From Manihot esculenta (Eukaryota; Streptophyta; Magnoliopsida; Malpighiales; Euphorbiaceae), in the NCBI RefSeq assembly GCF_001659605.2, contig NC_035166.2, positions 19,024,225 through 19,088,224 on the forward strand: a stretch of DNA of 64,000 bases. The letters are read 5' to 3'. This document shows positions 23,281-35,296 of the stretch, one piece after another (within the stretch, counting starts at the first letter, position 1; each line of letters opens with the position of its first letter). The position numbers and the translations under genes are program-made. The notes under the pieces are model-generated. The model ran no database searches, was not told where the DNA came from, and was given only the letters and a program-made list of their open reading frames with translations.

Positions 23281-25037
23281 TATCCCCACGAAGCAAGAGT
23301 TTCCTTTTAAGAAGTTGGATGATAATGGCACTACCTCAGTGGCTGAAGTGAGTCCTACGTCCATTCCATTACCACCCATTCCACCTTTTGCAAATACACA
23401 ACCTGGTATCCTAGGAGCAGCTCTAAAACGCAACTTACAAACCTCTCCTAGACATCAAAATGACACTTCTTCCATTACTCCAGCCCTTACCCAAAACGAC
23501 AGCACAACTGACACAAGTCAGGCCCACATACCAAGCCCATCACGTGAGCGCACCGTATCACTAAATACTAACCAAATTGAGCTGAACAATTTTCGTCATG
23601 TTCCTTTGCAAGTTAAGACACATTCCATGGTGACTAGACAGCAAACGGGCAAGCTCAAACCGCAAACTCCATGGTCTCCAAAGTTAAATAATGTGACTGC
23701 TTCTTTCTCAGTACCTAGTTGCTATACTCAAGCTGTCAAAGATCCAAATTGGCGTGATGCCATGATTCAAGAGCTTAATACTTTAATTCAAGCCGGAACT
23801 TGGGAATTCGTCCCTCGGGACAAAGCACAAAATATAGTTGGTTGTAAATGGGTGTTCAGAGTTAAACAGAAATCTGATGGCAGTATTGATAGATATAAGG
23901 CTCGTCTTGTTGCTAAAGGATATCATCAACGTCCCGGCATTGATTACTTTGAAACCTTTTCACCGGTTGTCAAACCAACTACTATTCGAATAATTTTGTC
24001 CTTAGCCGTCTCAAATGGTTGGTTAGTGAAGCAATTAGATGTTTCTAATGCTTTTCTGCATGGAGATTTGGATGATGAAGTTTACATGAAACAGCCTCCA
24101 AGTTTCACTGATACATCTAAACCAGATCATGTTTGTCGTCTACGCCGTTCATTATACGGTCTTCGTCAAACTCCACGTTAGTGGTATAAACGTCTATTCT
24201 CAGGCTTAATCAATCAAGGGTTTCGAGTCTCTCCTGCCGATTCCTCTCTATTTTGCTATGTCAAGAACAATATTAAGTTGTTTATCCTTGTGTATGTGGA
24301 CGATATTATCATGACCGGTACATGCAGTCATACTTTGAATCATATTATTTCCTCTCTCAAATCTGAGTTCATATTGAAAGATTTGGGCACATTGGAGTAT
24401 TTCCTTGGTATGGAGGCAACTTGGACCGCTGATGGACTTTTGTTAACTCAATAAAAGTATATACTTGACTTGCTTCACAAAGCACAGATGGGAGACTGCA
24501 AGGGAATTTCCACACCAGCAACTTCAAAAGATAAGATGTCTGCTATACAAAGCCGCCTAATGAGTGATCCCACGTTATATCGGAGTATAGTAGGTGGATT
24601 GCAATACTTGAGTTTAACCCGACCCGAGGTCTGTTATTCAGTTCACAAGGTTTCTCAATTTCTTCATGCACCTACTGAGGATAATTGGTATTCGGTTAAG
24701 CGTATATTGAGGTATCTCAAGCACACTGTTGGTCATGGTCTTTACATCTCCAAATCGGCAAACACAGATTTGAATATATATACTGATGCTGATTGGGCGA
24801 GTGACATTGATGATTGCAAGTCTACCATAGGTTATGCTATTTTCATGGGCACAAATCTCATATCTTGGAATTCCAAGAAACAACAAACAGTTGCTCGTTC
24901 ATCAACAGAGGCTGAATATCGAGCTATTGGTCTTGCTGTCACTGAATTAACTTGGATTCAGTTAATGTTGCGTGACATTACTTTCCATTCCACCAAAACT
25001 CCCAACTTGTGGTGTGATAATATTGGCGCAACATATC
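23281..25037 (+). pseudogene. Copia reverse transcriptase and RNase H, first part
   Basis: Copia RT landmarks in order: WRDAMIQELNTL (about 23750), WVFRVKQKSDGSIDRYKARL, QLDVSNAFLHGDL (about 24030), LYGLRQ, and YVDDIIMT (about 24293). RNase H follows with YTDADWASD (about 24780) and STEAEYRA (about 24900). Stops at 24179 (TAG) and 24451 (TAA) break the frame. The RNase H frame is cut at 25037 by the Gypsy insertion and resumes at 34854 without loss of frame once one copy of ATATC is discounted. Confidence 0.9.
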
Positions 25038-27264
25038 TGTAACGACCCGAAAATCGGACCGCTACCGGCGCTAGGATCCAGATCGGCTTAAGGCCGCCGG
25101 GACCCGTAGCAAGCCTGACATAAAACCTGAAAACCTGTATAATCCCATACATGATCAACAACATACATAAAAATTAAAACTTTTCTTTCCATGAACATCA
25201 ACCAAACTCAACCTGTGCATAAACATTAACATAACATTGATCCCTCTGTGGGATCTCATCGGTGTCCCCAATGGGTGACATAACATATGCTGAGTTGGTT
25301 ACATAAACATCATAAAAATCTCTAAGATCATGTATTAAAAGGGATACAACAATCTATGGCCAAGCACACCACTAACATCCATATACGTCATCTCATTACA
25401 TGACTATACTGATTATGACTTTACATTACAATTTGATCATGTCCATTGCTAGCTATTACATAAGCATGACGTCTTTACTCTATCCGGACTCCCGCACTAT
25501 ACTGTACCTGCAAGCCTGGGGGTAAAGGGAGAGGGGTGAGCTAAAAGCCCAGTGAGTAGGACTATTAAAACACATTAACACTATGCTCTATGAAATGCAT
25601 CATAACACAGACAATTCACATAAAGGTTGGGTGAACTTGTCACCAATTAGTCCAAGCTAACATTGTGCCAGGCCGTAGCATGGGGTCCTGGTCTTCCTGT
25701 CATACATACATTACTTACCATTATCCCAGGGCCTCCTCTGGGCTCCTGGTCTTTGAGTCCCACATTCGTGCCAGGCCGTAGAATGGGGTCCTGGTCTTTC
25801 ATTTCCGTGCTAGGCCGTAGAATGGGGTCCTGGTCTTCCTGTCATGGACTAATTGGGTCATCCAACATTCACCCACATCAACAACAATCGATGCAATGCG
25901 GCATATTCGTGAATACTAATGCAATCATCCTATTGCATATTCATGATGCATGAAACATGATAAAACATTTAATTTAAAAGATTAAGTTTAGTTCCACTCA
26001 CCTCTGGCAGACTCTGACAACACCGAAGCAATTGAACTCACTGCTGGGGTCCTCGGTTCCTCGGGTCCGAACCTACACAGGTGGACTCAAATGAGGGACC
26101 AAACATGCTAGAACATAACTCTAAAACATCCCCCAAAAACCCCCTAAAACATCATGAAAACATCACATAAAAACATGCAAGAAATGGCTGAACAGGGCAC
26201 TTTCGGCGGCAGGTTCGGCGGCCGAAAGTCCCTCCAGAGCCGAAAGTCAGGCACTTTCGGCGGCACCTTCGGCGGCCGAAAGTCCCAGACAGATCCGAAA
26301 GTCTTCTTTCGGGGGCAAGCTTCGGCAGCCGAATGCTGCCTCCACAAGGGGGTTCGGCGGCCGAAAGTTCCTTCGGCTGCCGAACCTGGTTTCTCCCAAA
26401 AGGGCAGAAACTTGGCTCACATGAGCCTCTTGCCTCCCAAAACCTCAAATCATGCATATAGCTCAACTAAAACATGCATACAAGTTCCTAGGGGTCTCAA
26501 ACAATCATATACCCCAACTACAACACTTCAAACACACACAATCAACACACATTGTCTAAAACATCAATATTAACCCATAACTCAACATATATCCTAACAT
26601 GCATTTCTACCCAAAAAACTCATAAAATCTTACTTAAAATACCTAAGGAGCTTAAGATCGGCTCTTACCTCTTGAAGATCGAGAGGGAGACGACCTAAAC
26701 TTGGAGATCCACGAAAATGAGCTCCTGAGTTCCCAAAGCTCCAAAACTTGTTTCAAAAGTTCAAAACCTTCAATGGAAGCTTAAAACTCAAGAAAAATGG
26801 TGGGGATTTGAAGGAAGAACACTAGATTTGGAAGAGGGAGGTCGGAAGCTAGCTGTGGCCGAAAATGGGAGAAAGCTCGCCCATTTCGGTCAAGTGACCC
26901 TTTTATAGGTGGCTGGCCAGGCCACGTTCGGGGGCCAAAAGTGCTTCCGCATGCATGCCATGTTCGGCGGCCGAACTTGAGTTTTCGGCGGCCGAACCTG
27001 GACTTCCCTCACTCATGCTTTCGGGGGCCTAACGTGCCTCCAAAACGCATGCATGTTCGGCGGCCGAATTTGACTTTCGGCGGCCGAACCTGGGTTTTCC
27101 TCCAAAGACTTTTCATGCAAAAACTCATTTAATTTCATACTTAAAACATTAAAATTCATGAAAACATTTTATAAAACATGTTTTTACCCTTCTAGAGGTT
27201 CCCGACATCCGAGATTCCACCGGACGGTAGGAATTTCGATACCGGAGTCTAGCCGGGTATTACA
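25038..27264 (-). repeat. Gypsy 3' LTR (2227 bp)
   Basis: On the minus strand it starts TGTAATACCC right after the polypurine tract and ends GGGTCGTTACA. It carries palindromes at about 26930-27085 and 26195-26390, with the TATA box at about 26897-26908. It holds one more 21-bp palindrome unit than the 5' LTR. Small ORFs over the palindromes are artefacts. Confidence 0.93.
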
Positions 27265-27280
27265 TTCTCCCCCCCTTAAG
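27265..27280 (-). other. Gypsy polypurine tract
   Basis: On the minus strand CTTAAGGGGGGGAGAA ends directly at the 3' LTR start TGTAATACC. This is the expected plus-strand DNA primer of the element. Confidence 0.88.
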
Positions 27281-27372
27281 AACATTCGTCCCCGAATGTT
27301 CCTCAACTAGCACATGCATAGCAAACAACATAACATACACACATAAACACATAAACTCACAATAAACTAACC

Positions 27373-30300
27373 TTAGAAAAGATAAGGGTACTGCTGGAGC
27401 ATGGACTCCCGTGTCTCCCAAGTGCATTCTTCCATATTGTGGTGGTTCCACAGGACTTTCACCATCGGGATTTCCTTGTTTCTCAGCTTCCTGATCTGGG
27501 TGTCTAGGATCCGTACTGGCTGCTCAACATAGGTGAGATCCTCTTGGATCTCCACATCAGGCTCACTAAGAACCTTGCCCGGATCTGACACGAATTTTCT
27601 CAACATAGAAACATGGAAAACCGGATGGATTCTCTCCATTGAAGCAGGTAAATCCAGCTTGTACGATACATTCCCAATCTTTTGCAAGACTTCAAAGGGT
27701 CCGATGTACCGCGGAGCTAGCTTACCCTTCTTCCCGAACCGAACCACTCCTTTCATTGGAGACACCTTAAGCAATACCAAATCCCCCTCCTGGAACTCTA
27801 CTAGTCTTCTGCGGATGTCTGCGTAACTCTTCTGTCTGCTTGCAGCAGTCTTGATTCTTTCTCTGATTAAGGGTACCACCCTGCTGGTGATCTCTACTAG
27901 CTCAGGCCCTGCCAAGGCCTTTTCTCCAACTTCTTCCCAGCAAACAGGTGACCTGCACTTCCTCCCATATAAAGCTTCATATGGAGCCATCCCAATGCTA
28001 GCATGATGGCTGTTATTGTAGGCAAACTCCACCAAAGGTAGATGCTGCCTCCAAGAATCGCCAAAGTCCAGCACACACATCCTTAGCATATCTTCTATGG
28101 TCTGGATGGTCCTCTCTGACTGTCCGTCTGTCTGTGGATGGAAGGCAGTGCTAAAATCTAACCTGGTACCCATGGCATCCTGCAGACTCCGCCAAAACTT
28201 GGAGGTGAACTGGGGCCCTCTATCTGACACTATAGAAACAGGAACCCCATGCAGTCTGACTATCTCATCAACGTACACCTGCGCCAACTTGTCCACAGAA
28301 TAGCCACTCCTGACAGGGATGAAGTGAGCAGATTTGGTGAGTCTGTCCACAATCACCCATATGGAGTCCAATCTGTTGGACGTCGCCGGTAACCCCACTA
28401 CGAAGTCCATAGCTATATTCTCCCATTTCCATTCTGGAATAGGTAGCGGGTTAAGCATCCCAGCCGGCTTCTGATGTTCCAGCTTCACCCTCTGACATAC
28501 TTCGCAGGCTGACACAAACTGTGCCACTTCTCTCTTCATAGCTGGCCACCAATAAACTTTCTTCAGATCTTGATACATCTTGGTGGCCCCGGGGTGAATG
28601 TTGTATCTTGCATTATGAGCCTCTCTCATAATGTCTCCTTTTAGCCCTATGTCATCTGGTACACACAATCGATTCCCATAGCGGAGGATCTCCTTATTGT
28701 CGAATCTGAACTCACTGTCCTTGCCTGACTGAACAGTCCTGGCAATCTTCACTAACTCTGGGTCCTCATGCTGTTTCTGAGCCACCTGCTCCAGAAACAC
28801 GGGTGTCACTTTCATCTGAGCAACCAAGGCACCTGTACCAGATAACTCCAACTGTAGACCTTCATCAATGAGCTTGTAAAACTCCTTCACTACTGGTCTC
28901 CTCTCTGCCGTGATGTGGGATAGACTGCCTAGTGACTTCCGGCTTAGGGCGTCTGCCACAACATTCGCCTTACCCGGATGATACTGAATCTTGCAATCAT
29001 AGTCACTCAGCAGCTCTACCCATCTCCTCTGTCTCAAGTTCAAATCTCTTTGACTCAGGATGTATTGCAGGCTTTTGTGATCTGTAAAGATCTCACATTT
29101 AACCCCATAGAGGTAGTGCCTCCACATCTTGAGTGTAAAGATTACTGCTGCCATCTCAAGGTCATGCGTGGGGTAATTCAACTCATGCTTCTTCAGTTGC
29201 CTAGAAGCATAAGCAATCACCCTCTCATTCTGCATAAGCACACAACCCAGTCCCACACGGGACGCATCACAAAAGACTGTAAAGTCCTCACCACTAGATG
29301 GCAGAGCTAAAACTGGTGCTGAAGTCAACCTCTTCTTGAGCTCTTCAAAACTCTCCTTGCACTGGTCGGTCCACAGAAATTTCTGATTCTTCCTGGTCAG
29401 TCTGGTCAGAGGAGCTGCTATTTTCGAGAAGTCCTGAACGAACCTCCTGTAGTAACCTGCCAAACCCAAGAAACTCCTGATCTCTGTCACTGAAATGGGT
29501 CTAGGCCAGTTAGCCACAGTTTCTGTCTTCTTGGGGTCCACCTCAATCCCATTCTCTGACACTACATGCCCCAAGAACGAAATGCTCATCAACCAGAACT
29601 CACACTTGGAGAACTTGGCATACAAGCCATGTTCCCTCAAGGTCTGTAGAACCAACCTCAGATGATGGGCATGCTCCTCTACATTCCTGGAATACACCAA
29701 GATATCATCTATGAAGACAATAACGAAGTGATCCAGGTACTGGCTAAACACTCTGTTCATGAGATCCATGAATGCTGCAGGGGCGTTAGTTAACCCGAAC
29801 GGCATCACAAGGAACTCAAAATGCCCATATCTGGTCCTGAAAGCTGTCTTTGGTACGTCCTCTTCCCTGATCCTCAACTGATGATACCCGGACCTCAGAT
29901 CTATTTTGGAAAAACAACCCGCTCCTGCTAGCTGGTCGAATAGATCGTCGATCCTTGGCAATGGGTACTTGTTCTTGGTAGTGACTTTGTTCAACTGCCT
30001 GTAGTCGATACAAAGTCTAAGGGATCCATCCTTCTTTCTCACAAACAAAACTGGAGCACCCCAGGGTGAGGTACTCGGTCGGATGAAGCCCTTGTCTACC
30101 AGCTCCTGCAACTGCTCCTTCAACTCTTTCAATTCTGCTGGCGCCATCCTGTAGGGAGGGATAGAGATCGGTCGGGTTCCAGGCATCAGTTCTATCTCGA
30201 ACTCTATCTCCCTAGCAGGTGGTAAACCTGGCAGCTCGTCTGGGAACACATCTAAGAACTCTCTAACCACTGGCACCGAGGCGGGCTCTCTGACCTGACT

Positions 30301-32367
30301 GCTAAGCTCTCTCACATGAGCTAAATACCCCTGACATCCCCTCCTGAGCAACCTACGAGCCTGAAGAGCTGATATCAGACCTCTAGGTGTACCCCTCCTG
30401 TCTCCTCTGAAGACAACCTCAGACCCATCCTGACCTCTGAACCTGACTACCTTGTCCCTGCAGTCCAAGGTAGCACCATGGGTAGATAACCAGTCCATCC
30501 CTAGAATGACGTCAAAATCTGTCAAATCTAGAACCACTAGGTCGGCGGACAAGCATCTCCCCTCAACAAACACAAGACTACACTGGCAGACTGACTCTGC
30601 CACAGATGGATCACACTTGGGTCCACTGACCCAGAGAGGACACTCTAACCCAGAAGTCATCAGACCCAACCTCCCCACGGCTCTCGGAGCGATAAAAGAA
30701 TGAGATGCACCAGGGTCCATCAAGGCATACACATTTGAACAACCAATAATTAAGTTACCTGCCACCACGGTGTTAGATGCATCTGCCTCCTGCTGTGTCA
30801 TTGTGAAGATCCGTGCTGGAGCTGATGGACCTTCACCTCTGAAGCCCGCTGAAGAAGAGGCTGCCCCTCTCCCTCTGCCTCTGCCACTGGCCTGAGTCAT
30901 GGCTGGAGCTGCTGGCTGCGCTACACTGCCTGAGACTGTCTGCTGGGACTGAGCCATCGGGACTGCTCTTGGACAATCTCGAGCCATATGCCCCTCCTGA
31001 CCACATCTGAAACAGGCGTTCGTCCCAAACCGACATACTCCCCTGTGTGGCTTACCACACCTCGCACAAACTGCATTATCCGCACCAGAGCTTGAGCCAC
31101 TCCCAAATCCCAGACTGGACTTGACTTTATTCTAGAACTTGTTCTTCTTACCCTTGGGCTTACCCCATCTCTTACTGCCTGAAGCTGCTGCACTCAGGGT
31201 AGAGGGATCTAATCTTCCCCCACCCGGAGTTTTAGAACCGGAAGACTGTGCCACTGATTGCTTAACTGTCCCCTGAACGATGGCACTGGCCTCCATTTTC
31301 CTAGCCATATCTACTATGGCATGGAAGCTCTCCCTGTCCACTGACTGAATCAAGGAGGAATACCTGGTATGGAGTTTCATGACATACCTCCTTGACCTCT
31401 TCGAATCTGTATCCAGACTCTGCCCAGCAAAAGGCAACAGCTCCAAAAATCTGTCGGTGTACTCCTCTACACTCATTTCATCTGTCTGCCTCAACTGTTC
31501 AAACTCTATCATCTTTAGCTCCCTTGAACTATCGGGAAAAGCCCAACCTGCAAACTCGTTTGCAAACTCTTCCCAAGTCATGCTGTCCACTCTCGGGTTC
31601 ACATAATTCTTGAACCACTCCCGTGCCTTCTTGCACTTAAGCGTGAACCCGGCCATCTGAATGGCTCTACTGTCATCAGGCCCAATCTCATTTGTGATTA
31701 CTTTAACCCTTTCAAGGTACACAAATGGGTCATCCCCTTTTTCATACTGAGGAGCACCCAATTTCATGTAGTCGGTCATCTTAACCTTGCTCCCACTGGC
31801 TGAGCTAGGTCTAGGTGGCTGAACAACTGGGGCTGCTGGTTCTGCAGGTGGTGGAGGTGGTGTAACATTTTCTGAGGTAGGGTTTGCTGGATTTGGATAG
31901 TAGGGTGGAGGTGGATACATTGGGTACTGAGAGTATGATGGGTAGTATGGTGGGTATGGCATCTGTGTGGGATAAAGGGTGAAACTAGGGTAATCCGATG
32001 TACCTCCCATCGAATACCCGGGATGTTGTGAGAAATATGGGTAGTGAGGTGGCTGTACAAATCCCGAGGCCTGAGTGCCTCCTTGGGACTCTCCCATACC
32101 TTCCTCTGACATGCTAACTCCCAGACTGCCATCCCTCCTCTGCTCTACATCCATCTCATCCCCCATGCTCTCAGACATTCCTCCCTGAACTGTTCCTCTG
32201 ACTGATCTGCTTCTACCCAGATCCAACGACCTTCTAGGGTCTCTTGCTGCTCTTTCTCGGTCAGACCTACTAGACATTGCCCTAGGCAATGCTGGAGTAC
32301 GGGCGCTCATGCCCTCATCCTCAGGTGGTACTCCAGTCAATCTTGCTGATCGACGAGTTCCTCTCAT
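27373..32367 (-). CDS. Gypsy gag-pol polyprotein with one internal TAG
   Basis: One frame runs from the gag ATG (32367, just after a TTTTTCAG acceptor-like site) to the stop at 27373, about 1665 codons, broken once by TAG at 31134-31132. The related copy has TGG there (NKFWN), so a G-to-A change is likely. Order: Pro/Tyr-rich N-terminus, gag domain, zinc knuckle [14 protein letters not shown] (31014-30973) and protease [10 protein letters not shown]. Then come RT with FIDDILVYS, RNase H (FCDAS near 27373+1900), and integrase with the HHCC finger. The DDE triad sits in [16 protein letters not shown] and the E of GQSERT. A chromodomain-like tail ([16 protein letters not shown]) closes it. Counted from the Met at 30987, protease D is residue 91, RT DD 427-428 and the integrase triad 861/922/958. 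Apart from the TAG all catalytic residues seen are intact. Confidence 0.93.
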
Positions 32368-32625
32368 CCTGTTTTCTGAAAAACAGTGCACATCACAAGC
32401 AACATTAGCATCATATGGTTCATGTGGGCACACATGAACCCGCATCACATACATCACATATCATAGCATATCATTAATGCACATGCATATTATCATGGCA
32501 TTTCACATCATCATACAAGACAGGACTCCGCATCCTATCTTAGTGGACATGATCTTTTCCTATTGTGCTTGACCTTCTATAACATCTATGAGCCCGACAC
32601 TCTAGGTCCGACCATATGAACCTAG

Positions 32626-32638
32626 GGCTCTGATACCA
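32626..32638 (-). other. Gypsy primer binding site
   Basis: Reads TGGTATCAGAGCC on the minus strand, three bases inside the 5' LTR; standard initiator Met-tRNA primer site. Confidence 0.9.
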
Positions 32639-32641
32639 TTC

Positions 32642-34848
32642 TGTAACGACCCGAAAATCGGACCGCTACCGGCGCTAGGATCCAGATCGGCTTAAGGCCG
32701 CCGGGACCCGTAGCAAGCCTGACATAAAACCTGAAAACCTGTATAATCCCATACATGATCAACAACATACATAAAAATTAAAACTTTTCTTTCCATGAAC
32801 ATCAACCAAACTCAACCTGTGCATAAACATTAACATAACATTGATCCCTCTGTGGGATCTCATCGGTGTCCCCAATGGGTGACATAACATATGCTGAGTT
32901 GGTTACATAAACATCATAAAAATCTCTAAGATCATGTATTAAAAGGGATACAACAATCTATGGTCAAGCACACCACTAACATCCATATACGTCATCTCAT
33001 TACATGACTATACTGATTATGACTTTACATTACAATTTGATCATGTCCATTGCTAGCTATTACATAAGCATGACGTCTTTACTCTATCCGGACTCCCGCA
33101 CTATACTGTACCTGCAAGCCTGGGGGTAAAGGGAGAGGGGTGAGCTAAAAGTCCAGTGAGTAGGACTATTAAAACACATTAACACTATGCTCTATGAAAT
33201 GCATCATAACACAGACAATTCACATAAAGGTTGGGTGAACTTGTCACCAATTAGTCCAAGCTAACATCGTGCCAGGCCGTAGCATGGGGTCCTGGTCTTC
33301 CTGTCATACATACATTACTTACCATTATCCCAGGGCCTCCTCTGGGCTCCTGGTCTTCGAGTCCCACATTCGTGCCAGGCCGTAGAATGGGGTCCTGGTC
33401 TTTCATTTCCGTGCCAGGCCGTAGAATGGGGTCCTGGTCTTCCTGTCATGGACTAATTGGGTCATCCAACATTCACCCACATCAACAACAATCGATGCAA
33501 TGCGGCATATTCGTGAATACTAATGCAATCATCCTATTGCATATTCATGATGCATGAAACATGATAAAAACATTTAATTTAAAAGATTAAGTTTAGTTCC
33601 ACTCACCTCTGGCAGACTCTGACAACACCGAAACAGCTGAACTCACTGCTGGGGTCCTCGGTTCCTCGGGTCCGAACCTACACAGGTGGACTCAAATGAG
33701 GGACCAAACATGTTAGAACATAACTCTAAAACATCCCCCAAAAACCCCCTAAAACATCATGAAAATATCACATAAAAACATGCAAGAAATGGCTGAACAG
33801 GGCACTTTCGGCGGCAGGTTCGGCGGCCGAAAGTCCCTTCAGAGCCGAAAGTCAGGCACTTTCAGCGGCACCTTCGGCGGCCGAAAGTCCCAGACAGATC
33901 CGAAAGTCTTCTTTCGGGGGCAAGCTTCGGCAGCCGAATGCTGCCTCCACAAGGGGGTTCGGCGGCCGAAAGTTCCTTCGGCTGCCGAACCTGGTTTCTC
34001 CCAAAAGGGTAGAAACTTGGCTCACATGAGCCTCTTGCCTCCCAAAACCTCAAATCATGCATATAGCTCAACTAAAACATGCATACAAGTTCCTAGGGGT
34101 CTCAAACAATCATATACCCCAACTACAACACTTCAAACACACACAATCAACACACATTGTCTAAAACATCAATATTAACCCATAACTCAACATATATCCT
34201 AACATGCATTTCTACCCAAAGAACTCATAAAATCTTACTTAAAACACCTAAGGAGCTTAAGATCGGCTCTTACCTCTTGAAGATCGAGAGGGAGACGACC
34301 TAAACTTGGAGATCCACGAAAATGAGCTCCTGAGTTCCCAAAGCTCCAAAACTTGTTTCAAAAGTTCAAAACCTTCAATGCAAGCTTAAAACTCAAGAAA
34401 AATGGTGGGGATTTGAAGGAAGAACACTAGATTTGGAAGAGGGAGGTCGGAAGCTAGCTGTGGCCGAAAATGGGAGAAAGCTCGCCCATTTCGGTCAAGT
34501 GACCCTTTTATAGGTGGCTGGCCAGGCCACGTTCGGGGGTCGAAAGTGCTTCCGCATGCATGCCATGTTCGGCGGCCGAACCTGGACTTCCCTCACTCAT
34601 GCTTTCGGGGGCCTAACGTGCCTCCAAAACGCATGCATGTTCGGCGGCCGAACTTGACTTTCGGCGGTCGAACCTGGGTTTTCCTCCAAAGACTTTTCAT
34701 GCAAAAACTCATTTAATTTCATACTTAAAACATTAAAATTCATGAAAATATTTTATAAAACATGTTTTTACCCTTCTAGAGGTTCCCGACATCCGAGATT
34801 CCACCGGACGGTAGGAATTTCGATACCGGAGTCTAGCCGGGTATTACA
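32642..34848 (-). repeat. Gypsy 5' LTR (2207 bp)
   Basis: Same block order as the 3' LTR. On the minus strand: palindromes at about 34680-34535, TATAAAAGG at 34513-34505, a donor-like AGAG|GTAAGA (GT at 34273-34272), the second palindrome cluster at about 33995-33800, and a donor-like AGAG|GTGAGT (GT at 33606-33605). It ends GTTACA at 32642, followed by the primer site. Confidence 0.93.
34505..34513 (-). promoter_or_regulatory. TATA box of the Gypsy 5' LTR
   Basis: TATAAAAGG on the minus strand, in the same context as the TATA box of the solo LTR at 1638-1647, just downstream of the promoter-proximal palindromes. Confidence 0.75.
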
Positions 34849-35076
34849 ATATCTTTCTATCAATCCTATTTTCCATGCTCGGACGAAACACTTGAAAGTC
34901 AATTTTCATTTCGTTCGTGATAAGGTGCAAAAGAATGAAATCAAAGTACAGTTTATTTGCTCTAAAGATCAATTAGCTGACATTCTGACCAAACCATTAT
35001 CCAAAATGCGGCATCAAACTCTAATACAATATTTAACAATTCGTCATGTCCCTACAACGCACAAATTGAGGGGGCG
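34849..35076 (+). pseudogene. Copia RNase H C-terminal part, distal to the nested Gypsy
   Basis: Continues the RNase H reading frame: residues SINPIFHARTKHLKVNFHFV, then the conserved DQLADILTKPL motif near 34970-35000 found at the end of Copia polyproteins. The frame ends at LRGRDKV just at the polypurine tract and LTR start. The first five bases (ATATC) are the target duplication of the Gypsy. Confidence 0.88.
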
Positions 35077-35291
35077 TGATAAGGTTTAAAGTTATGATAA
35101 GTTTTAGAGTCATGATAAGGTTAGAATTGTGATAAGATTTAGAGTTATGATAAGGTTTATAGTTGGTTGAGATAATGTTTGTTATTCATACAATCTGTAT
35201 CCAACTCAACCATTAGTATATGGTATATAAATGTATTCTACACAGAAATACAAATAACACATAAAATTCTCAATATCATAAATCTTCTATA
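35077..35291 (+). repeat. Copia 3' LTR
   Basis: Same length and block order as the 5' copy, including the TGATAAG repeats. It starts directly after the polypurine tract, ends CTTCTATA, and is followed by the target duplication CCCAT. Confidence 0.88.
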
Positions 35292-35296
35292 CCCAT

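Larger units (their letters stand above)
25038..34848 (-). mobile_element. Nearly complete 9.8-kb Ty3/Gypsy chromovirus (Tekay/Del-like), nested in the Copia
   Basis: Two long LTRs (25038-27264 and 32642-34848), each from TGTAACGACCCG to GGGTATTACA on the plus strand, are bounded by the 5-bp duplication ATATC (25033-25037 and 34849-34853). The order on the minus strand is 5' LTR, primer site, gag-pol, polypurine tract, 3' LTR. The LTRs differ at about 21 positions by eye plus a 21-bp and a 1-bp indel (about 1% substitution), so the insertion is recent. One TAG codon in gag is the only visible coding defect. The chromodomain-like C-terminus places it among chromoviruses. Confidence 0.95.
21938..35291 (+). 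mobile_element. Decayed Copia retrotransposon, interrupted by a nested Gypsy
   Basis: Identical-length 215-bp LTRs at 21938-22152 and 35077-35291 are flanked by the 5-bp duplication CCCAT (21933-21937 and 35292-35296). A primer site (22153-22165) and a polypurine tract (TTGAGGGGGCG ending at 35076) sit in the expected places. Without the nested Gypsy (25038-34848, plus one copy of its duplication) the element is only about 3.5 kb. That is short for Copia because the integrase and most of the protease are missing. The two LTRs differ at about 15 of 215 positions by eye, mostly transitions. Confidence 0.92.
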
